A stretch of 64,000 nucleotides of DNA from Platycnemis pennipes (Eukaryota > Arthropoda > Insecta > Odonata > Platycnemididae), in assembly GCA_933228895.1 (NCBI GenBank), contig OW121852.1, forward strand, positions 123,437,544 through 123,501,543. The letters are read 5' to 3'. Shown in pieces: positions 59,359-64,000 of this stretch. Position 1 is the first letter of the stretch. Each line of letters opens with the position of its first letter. The notes beneath the pieces are model-generated. The model saw nothing but the letters and a program-made list of their open reading frames with translations. It searched no databases and was not told where the DNA came from. Position numbers and translations under genes: made by a program.

Positions 59359-61161
59359 GTGAAAGAATCGGTAACCCCGAAGCAGGAAGTTTTGTTTACT
59401 AAGGGGTACCTGAAGAAAAGTTTCTCGGGCTTGACACCGGTTAATAGGCTCCATTACTGCCAACGTTTCAAAGGCAACGACAAGGGCAATGCAACGGTCC
59501 TCATGAAAACAATGGATTATCATGGCAAGATTTATGAGATGCTCACAGATGACGCATACATAAAACTCCCCCGGGATCCGACAGACGCTGTAACTAGGAA
59601 GACTATAAGCCTTATGAAGAAATCAGGACTTCCTTCGGAAACGGTCAGGAATCTCCGGCCTCAGGCACCAGTGTCTCCTAGATTATATGGTCTTCCCAAA
59701 ATTCATAAAGATGGGGTGCCCCTCAGACCAATTGTCTGTGCTATTGGCTCTCCAACATACAACTTGGCTCAGCACCTCACCGATATCCTTGCACCGTACG
59801 TAGGGCAGAGTGCACACCATGTGAAGAACTCATTAGAGTTTGTGAAAACACTAAAAGAAATTCGAGTGGCCTCAAGTGACCTAATGGTGAGCTTCGACGT
59901 TGTGTCACTTTTCACCCGCGTACCTCTCTCTGATACGCTGAGACTCTTGGAGAAGAAGTTCGACGCTAACACGGTCAAGCTATTCCATCATGTGCTTACC
60001 TCATCATATTTCCTATTTGACGGGAATTATTACGAGCAGAAGGAAGGTGTAGCCATGGGATCTCCTTTGTCACCAGCGATTGCCAACTTCTACATGGAAG
60101 AATTCGAGATACAGGCTCTCGAATCGGCTCCGCAGCGCCCGAAATGTTTTTTCCGTTACGTGGATGACACTTTTCTCATTTGGCCACATGGGATTGACAC
60201 GCTGGACCAATTCCTGGAGCATATGAATAGTCAACACCCGAATATCAAGTTCACCATGGAAAAGGAGAAAAACGGTCAGCTTCCTTTCCTAGACATCCTA
60301 ATACGTAGAAAAGGGGATGGAAGTTTAGGGCACAGCGTATATCGTAAGCCAACTCACACCGACCTCTACCTCAACAGTCATAGTCACCATCACCCGTCAC
60401 AAAGAGGCGCAGTATTAGCGACACTATTCCACAGAGCCAAATCAATTGCAGACGACGAGAGCATTTCGTCGGAAATAAAACATTTAAAGAAGACCCTCCA
60501 ACAAAATGGATACAGCAGACAGCAAATTTCGATGGCCCTAAAAAGGTCTTTTGACACAAAGAAGAACATGGCTGATGAAACGTACAATAAACCCGCTGCC
60601 AAGGCCTTTCTGCCGTATATTTCCACCATCTCGGGAAAGATCGAACGAATCCTTCGTCGCTTCGATATTGAAACGATCCACCTACCTCAATCTAAGATTA
60701 GGGACTGGTTGGTGAAGGCCAAGGATCCCATCGGACTGAAGACACCAGGGGTATACAAAATTCCCTGCGAATGTGGCATGGTGTATGTAGGAGAGACCGG
60801 TCGTACCATCGAGCAAAGGTTGAAGGAACACCGAAGACACTTCCGACTAGCCCAAATGGATAAATCAGCTGTTGCGGAGCACAGCATAAAAAGGGACCAC
60901 GCAATACAGTGGGATAAGGCAAAATTACTTTGCCGATCAAATTTCTATTGGGATAGACTCACTAAGGAGGCCATCGAGATCCGTCTGGAAAACAATAACT
61001 TAAATAGAGACACTGGTTTCAACCTCAGTAACACCTGGAGGCCAGTTATAAATTGCATCCGAGAGATGAGGAAGGGCGGCCCGGCGGCGAATGTTCAAGG
61101 AGGCCAACAATGGGGCCCGTTAAATTCAAACCGACGTCTCGGCCAATCAGGAGACACCTGA
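59359..61161 (+). CDS. Penelope-like RT/GIY-YIG endonuclease, N-terminally truncated chimeric frame
   Basis: PLE polyprotein that reverse-transcribes and integrates the element. Residue numbers count from the ATG at 59,359. Codons 1-18 are LINE-C 3' UTR and codons 19-38 an antisense fragment of the PLE end, so native sequence begins at about codon 39 (DKGNATVLMKTMDYHGKIYE from 41). RT blocks follow: SPRLYGLPKIHKDGVPLRPI (about 105-125), MVSFDVVSLFTRVPL (about 176-190), GVAMGSPLSPAIANFYMEEF (from 230) and catalytic RYVDDTFLIW (266-275). The GIY-YIG nuclease has GVYKIPCECGM (464-474), VYVGETGR (475-482) and EHRRHF. No internal stop or frameshift. The N-terminal region usual before the RT, including the residues preceding DKGN, is missing, so the protein is probably inactive despite intact motifs. 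Confidence 0.93.
   Translation: MKESVTPKQEVLFTKGYLKKSFSGLTPVNRLHYCQRFKGNDKGNATVLMKTMDYHGKIYEMLTDDAYIKLPRDPTDAVTRKTISLMKKSGLPSETVRNLRPQAPVSPRLYGLPKIHKDGVPLRPIVCAIGSPTYNLAQHLTDILAPYVGQSAHHVKNSLEFVKTLKEIRVASSDLMVSFDVVSLFTRVPLSDTLRLLEKKFDANTVKLFHHVLTSSYFLFDGNYYEQKEGVAMGSPLSPAIANFYMEEFEIQALESAPQRPKCFFRYVDDTFLIWPHGIDTLDQFLEHMNSQHPNIKFTMEKEKNGQLPFLDILIRRKGDGSLGHSVYRKPTHTDLYLNSHSHHHPSQRGAVLATLFHRAKSIADDESISSEIKHLKKTLQQNGYSRQQISMALKRSFDTKKNMADETYNKPAAKAFLPYISTISGKIERILRRFDIETIHLPQSKIRDWLVKAKDPIGLKTPGVYKIPCECGMVYVGETGRTIEQRLKEHRRHFRLAQMDKSAVAEHSIKRDHAIQWDKAKLLCRSNFYWDRLTKEAIEIRLENNNLNRDTGFNLSNTWRPVINCIREMRKGGPAANVQGGQQWGPLNSNRRLGQSGDT
59400..59412 (+). repeat. PLE target-site duplication, left (13 bp)
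   Basis: TAAGGGGTACCTG, identical to 61,343-61,355. The flanking bases differ outside it. Confidence 0.85.
59411..59473 (-). repeat. Inverted 63-bp copy of the PLE 3' end at its 5' junction
   Basis: Exact reverse complement of 61,250-61,312 by base-by-base reading (starts TGAAGAAAAGTTTCTCGGGC, ends CAACGTTTCAAAG). It joins directly to truncated RT coding sequence at 59,474. It lacks the CTGATGA box and stem II of the ribozyme. The first two bases (TG) overlap the target duplication, suggesting junction microhomology. Confidence 0.92.
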
Positions 61162-61223
61162 GCCGGGCGAAAGATATATATATAAGCGCAATAATAAAAT
61201 ACGGCACTCAGAAGCACTCAGAA

Positions 61224-61264
61224 GCCCTGATGATGAAGAGCGAGTCGCTCTTTGAAACGTTGGC
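61224..61264 (+). ncRNA. Hammerhead ribozyme motif in the PLE 3' region
   Basis: Type I layout: stem I GCC (61,224-61,226) with GGC (61,262-61,264); CTGATGA core (61,227-61,233); one unpaired T; stem II GAAGAGCG/CGCTCTTT (61,235-61,242 with 61,246-61,253; seven Watson-Crick pairs and one G-T) over loop AGT; GAAA (61,254-61,257); helix III as the palindrome ACGT (61,257-61,260); and U at 61,261, the predicted cleavage position. Helix III cannot form a stable monomer hairpin but can pair between two copies, as described for PLE hammerheads. Stem I is only 3 bp contiguous, so activity depends on tertiary contacts or dimerisation. Confidence 0.75.
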
Positions 61265-61312
61265 AGTAATGGAGCCTATTAACCGGTGTCAAGCCCGAGA
61301 AACTTTTCTTCA
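61250..61312 (+). repeat. PLE 3' terminal segment duplicated in inverse at the 5' junction
   Basis: Sense partner of 59,411-59,473. It begins inside the ribozyme (CTTTGAAACGTTGGC) and runs downstream of the predicted cleavage site. Confidence 0.92.
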
Positions 61313-61342
61313 TACTATTCGCCGGGAAAACACTCGATCTTA

Positions 61343-61355
61343 TAAGGGGTACCTG
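61343..61355 (+). repeat. PLE target-site duplication, right (13 bp)
   Basis: TAAGGGGTACCTG, identical to 59,400-59,412. Confidence 0.85.
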
Positions 61356-61549
61356 TATTCCTCAATTAAAAGAGCTACTATTAATGTATATTCATGTATT
61401 TATTTATATGAGGAATAAATTATTATCATTATTATAATATGTGAGTTCACTTATTATCAGTTAGTTATTCGGGGGAGGTGACCGACAGCTGAGGTCATGT
61501 GCGTCTTTTAGGATTGGTGGGTAATTGGGTAATGGTAGGAGTTTTCAGA

Positions 61550-61792
61550 GAACGGAGGGAGAGAAATACTGAGTCGGCATTAACCTACTCTTAACGACAG
61601 GCGCCAAGGGGACCACGGCTTAACGTCTTGTCCGATGGGCGGAGTACTGTACCTGAAATGCCCTCTGCTAGGCACTCACTTGGGGCCGGTTTACAAATGA
61701 AAACTCCGCCACTGCTGAGGATCGAACCCGGCATCTCGGGATGAGAGACCAGTACCCTAGCCGCCACACCAATCTGATCCTCTAATAGTTCT
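61550..61792 (-). mobile_element. SINE-1, best-preserved copy
   Basis: Minus strand: tRNA-like head (GGCTAGGGTACTGGTCTCTC as the A-box region; B box GGTTCGATCC, complement of 61,719-61,728), then a body with AAGTGAGTGCC, TACAGTACTCCGCCCATCGG, ACAAGACGTTAAGCCGTGGT and CCCCTTGGCGCC. These blocks recur in order at 15,260, 36,586, 38,992 and 55,741. The pol III promoter elements are visible, so it was probably once transcribed; there is no A-tail visible at the far end. The mobilising LINE is unknown. Confidence 0.75.
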
Positions 61793-63825
61793 CTTATGTC
61801 CTCCGTTCTATTACACCTCGTTTAATGAGAGAAGACGCTAATGAACCTCTATTAGCAGTATACGTAAGTTGGGCGGAGTGAGAAACCTCTATTAGTGAGG
61901 ATAAATTCTTAGTTGCTTGAACTCTCACTTTAAAATGCTTAACTGAGCGAGACTTGTGATTTTTCAACGAAGTTGACTTCAAAGTTTCGATTCATTTTTC
62001 CTCATTTATCTGCAACATACATCCACTAACTTTTTTGATACCGTGAAATGAATATTAAAGTTTTATTTCGTAAGCATCGGGGATAAAATCATGGCCAGGC
62101 ATGCAGAGAAGTGTATCCAGCGGAATTAGTTCTCATGTTTTGTAGCTCATTACTTCAACGTGAGATAAAGTACATGTACCGTAGACTAAAGCATATTGTA
62201 ACAAAAATCATAAGAAATAACGTTATTAAGTAAGTGAAGAGAAAATCATATCATCACCCAAGTGAATCAACTCTGTGCTGCTATTCCGAATGATTTAAGA
62301 ACCGCATACTTGCACTGTATGCCCAAATACTGACGCACTATTGGCCAAAATCAGGCCATCGTTGCTATTTAGGCATATTGGAATTGCAAAATAATTCAGA
62401 ATAGCAGTACATAATGTGTTCAGTTAGAGTGATGATGTAATCTCCTCTTTCTCTTCTTTATAACGTTATCTTTCGGAATAAGTATGAGTCGTGTCAGAAA
62501 AATGTTGATTTAGCTTTAATACGGCAAGTCCTCAGCGATACTGAGGTTTTAGATTTAATCATCGTGATGAGGGATGCTATAGGTTGTATTCGTTACTTAA
62601 AAATTTTCACAGTTTTCTTTGACGAGAAAGTAAGTTATAAGTAGCGCTGTATGCTTTGGCCCTAATTTAAAAACCAACGAGGCCAAATTGGCTCTTCTTC
62701 TCCCCTTTATGATATATATCTGGTCGCACTAAATGGTTCTTTCATGCTCATCGATGCTCTATTGAAATGATCTCGCAAAGCTATCAAAGACATATTTTTT
62801 TTCTATTTTCATGGACGCGGTTACATCTTCCTTATTCGTCACGCTTAACTCCTTAGTGAACCTCAGCCCATCCTCTCTATTAAACTGATATTACTCGTGA
62901 AGAAGGAGCTTTGATAGGATTTCACACTCGATGCGTTGGCGGCATTGCGTGAAAGGGGTCGCTTCCGCTTTCAGATTAGATGCCCATAATTCCGTCGCGT
63001 CGTAAGATTCTTCCCCGCCCCCAACCCCTTGTCCCATCCATTAGCGGCTTCCAACGGCAACAACTTCCGAGCATCTTACCGGATGCTTTATTTTACCACC
63101 CACCTGAGCCCACGCAGACATGAGTGTTGTACCCGAGACCGCCTTGTGTTTCCTCCTACCCTCCGAATTTCACGCAGGATCTTCCCTTAGTGGGACTCCG
63201 AGGTTTCCGGATCTACGCAATACAATTATGTCGCTATAGCGAGCACGAACACCATTCAATGCGGGTTCCGTTCGAAAGCACGAGGGTGTGCGGGAATCTC
63301 ATGTGTCATAAGGCCATTTCGGCGAGTGCTGTCGGTGGATTTAACGCATCTGCGGCATATGCATGTCCTCTTCCCTCACCTTATTGGTCAGACAATCTGC
63401 TCATCAACTGAGCCTGAAGGATGGTTTGCAGGGTCAATCACTCGTTGCTCCCCGTCAGGTGGGTTCAAATTTTCGTTCAAGCGATCACCAACGGTTAAGT
63501 GTCAATGCAAATATTAATTAAATAAAGGTTTATTCGTTAAAATGATCTCGTGACTATTTTTATTTTACTTGTAAAACTTAGTAGCTATCCAATGGCAAGG
63601 GGCTTATTGAGGAAGAAATTAAGGATAGAATTTCTATTTTCACCTTCATGAAGAGATATTTAATACCTTGGGCATTAACTTTTGGTTTTGACGACCTTTC
63701 CGTGAAAATCTCACTTTGCATTCAAATACACAGCCTAATCTTGCAACATGAATTGCATTTTTTTTTCATAACAACTTAAAGCTCAAGTTTGAACTGTACA
63801 TTGTTCTAAAAAATTCAGAGTAAAA
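61793..63825. other. Unrecognised DNA
   Basis: No supported gene. 62,990-63,420 is GC-richer, with one 95-codon frame lacking motifs. A B-box-like GTGGGTTCAAATTTTC near 63,459-63,474 might be a SINE remnant but is not called. Confidence 0.4.
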
Positions 63826-63829
63826 ATGC

Positions 63830-64000
63830 TTCATCATCATCATTGGTCAACAATCCTAGGATTTGTGTGACCTAGCTTTCGACTCGATTCCTCTATCAGC
63901 CAACCTTTTCATTGGGACGTAATTCTTCCCTTTTACATCCTTCACAACCTGTTCCATGTATCTCATACGAGGCCTGCCTTTTCCAATCTTCCCGTTCACT
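63830..64000 (-). pseudogene. LINE-B 3' end, continuing past the window edge
   Basis: On minus: VNGKIGKGRPRMRYMEQVVK, DVKGKNYVPMKRLADRGIES and a stop, followed by CACAAATCCTAGGATTGTTG and a tail ATGATGATGATG (plus-strand CATCATCATCAT, about 63,833-63,844). Within the visible part the frame is uninterrupted, making this the least damaged LINE-B tail here. The rest of the element lies outside the window. Confidence 0.85.

Larger units (their letters stand above)
59413..61342 (+). mobile_element. Penelope-like element inserted in LINE-C
   Basis: A 1.93-kb PLE bounded by 13-bp target duplications. In order: an inverted 63-bp piece of its 3' end, 5'-truncated RT-GIY-YIG coding sequence to 61,161, a short spacer with ATATATATATAA, a tandem CACTCAGAAG doublet (61,205-61,224), a hammerhead ribozyme motif, and ~80 bp of terminal sequence ending near 61,342. 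PLEs have variable pLTR-type ends, often with partial inverted copies and hammerheads; this copy fits. No full 5' pLTR is present. Confidence 0.88.
59154..61437 (+). other. LINE-C 3' untranslated region, interrupted by the PLE
   Basis: After the ORF2 stop, AT-rich sequence continues to 59,412, is split by the PLE, and resumes at 61,343-61,437. The resumed part ends GAGGAATAAATTATTATCAT+TATTATA, which looks like a LINE 3' end with an (ATT)-type tail. Removing the PLE and one target duplication would give a 3' UTR of about 340 bp. The exact LINE boundary and its own target duplication are not resolved. Confidence 0.6.

Noticed and set aside
59769..60940. Minus-strand frames inside the PLE
   Set aside because: They are antisense shadows of the RT and endonuclease coding sequence.

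Overview
The window reads as intergenic or deep intronic DNA from an animal with a repeat-rich, AT-rich genome, most likely an arthropod. Coding density is essentially nil outside transposable elements. Most open frames are short and do not resemble known proteins. Non-LTR retrotransposon, Penelope-like and tRNA-derived SINE debris is scattered throughout. I cannot name the species. No host gene is recognisable; the best guess at a host exon (about 14,911-15,065) is weak.

Layout. 1-8,000: sparse DNA with a 12-bp tandem repeat, a divergent repeat pair, tRNA-derived SINE pieces and a 593-bp foldback element carrying 20-bp periodic repeats (5,851-6,443). 8,506-8,936: a clean foldback element with two 188-bp arms. 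9,000-26,900: mostly unrecognised AT-rich DNA with LINE 3' ends, SINE copies, a 113-bp tandem duplication (19,291-19,516) and GC-rich one-sided purine/pyrimidine islands. 26,993-28,087: two head-to-head inverted modules with hammerhead-ribozyme-like cores. 30,320-31,565: a decayed LINE on the minus strand (LINE-A), whose 3' signature recurs about ten times. 31,622-31,773: a 118-bp hairpin insertion with a 17-bp target duplication. 34,660-34,850: a probable 5S-rRNA-derived SINE. 39,965-40,690: the longest of five copies of a second LINE family (LINE-B). 46,741-46,772: another hammerhead-like core.

The most informative region is 57,540-61,440. A decayed LINE (LINE-C) carries in its 3' untranslated region a Penelope-like element (PLE, 59,413-61,342). 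The PLE encodes a near-intact reverse transcriptase joined to a GIY-YIG endonuclease. It has 13-bp target duplications, is truncated at its 5' end, begins with an inverted 63-bp copy of its own 3' end, and has a well-formed hammerhead ribozyme motif in its 3' terminal region. The 600-codon open frame starts in LINE-C sequence and runs through the antisense fragment before reaching true PLE coding sequence.

The thread through the window is retrotransposition. Three LINE lineages and a PLE supply reverse transcriptases; SINEs are their likely non-autonomous partners. At four loci the same ribozyme grammar appears in whole or part: a CUGANGA box, a stem II hairpin, GAAA, a short self-complementary helix III (ACGT, ACCGGT or ACCTAGGT), then U or C. 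This fits the dimer-type hammerheads known from PLEs. All assignments were made by eye.
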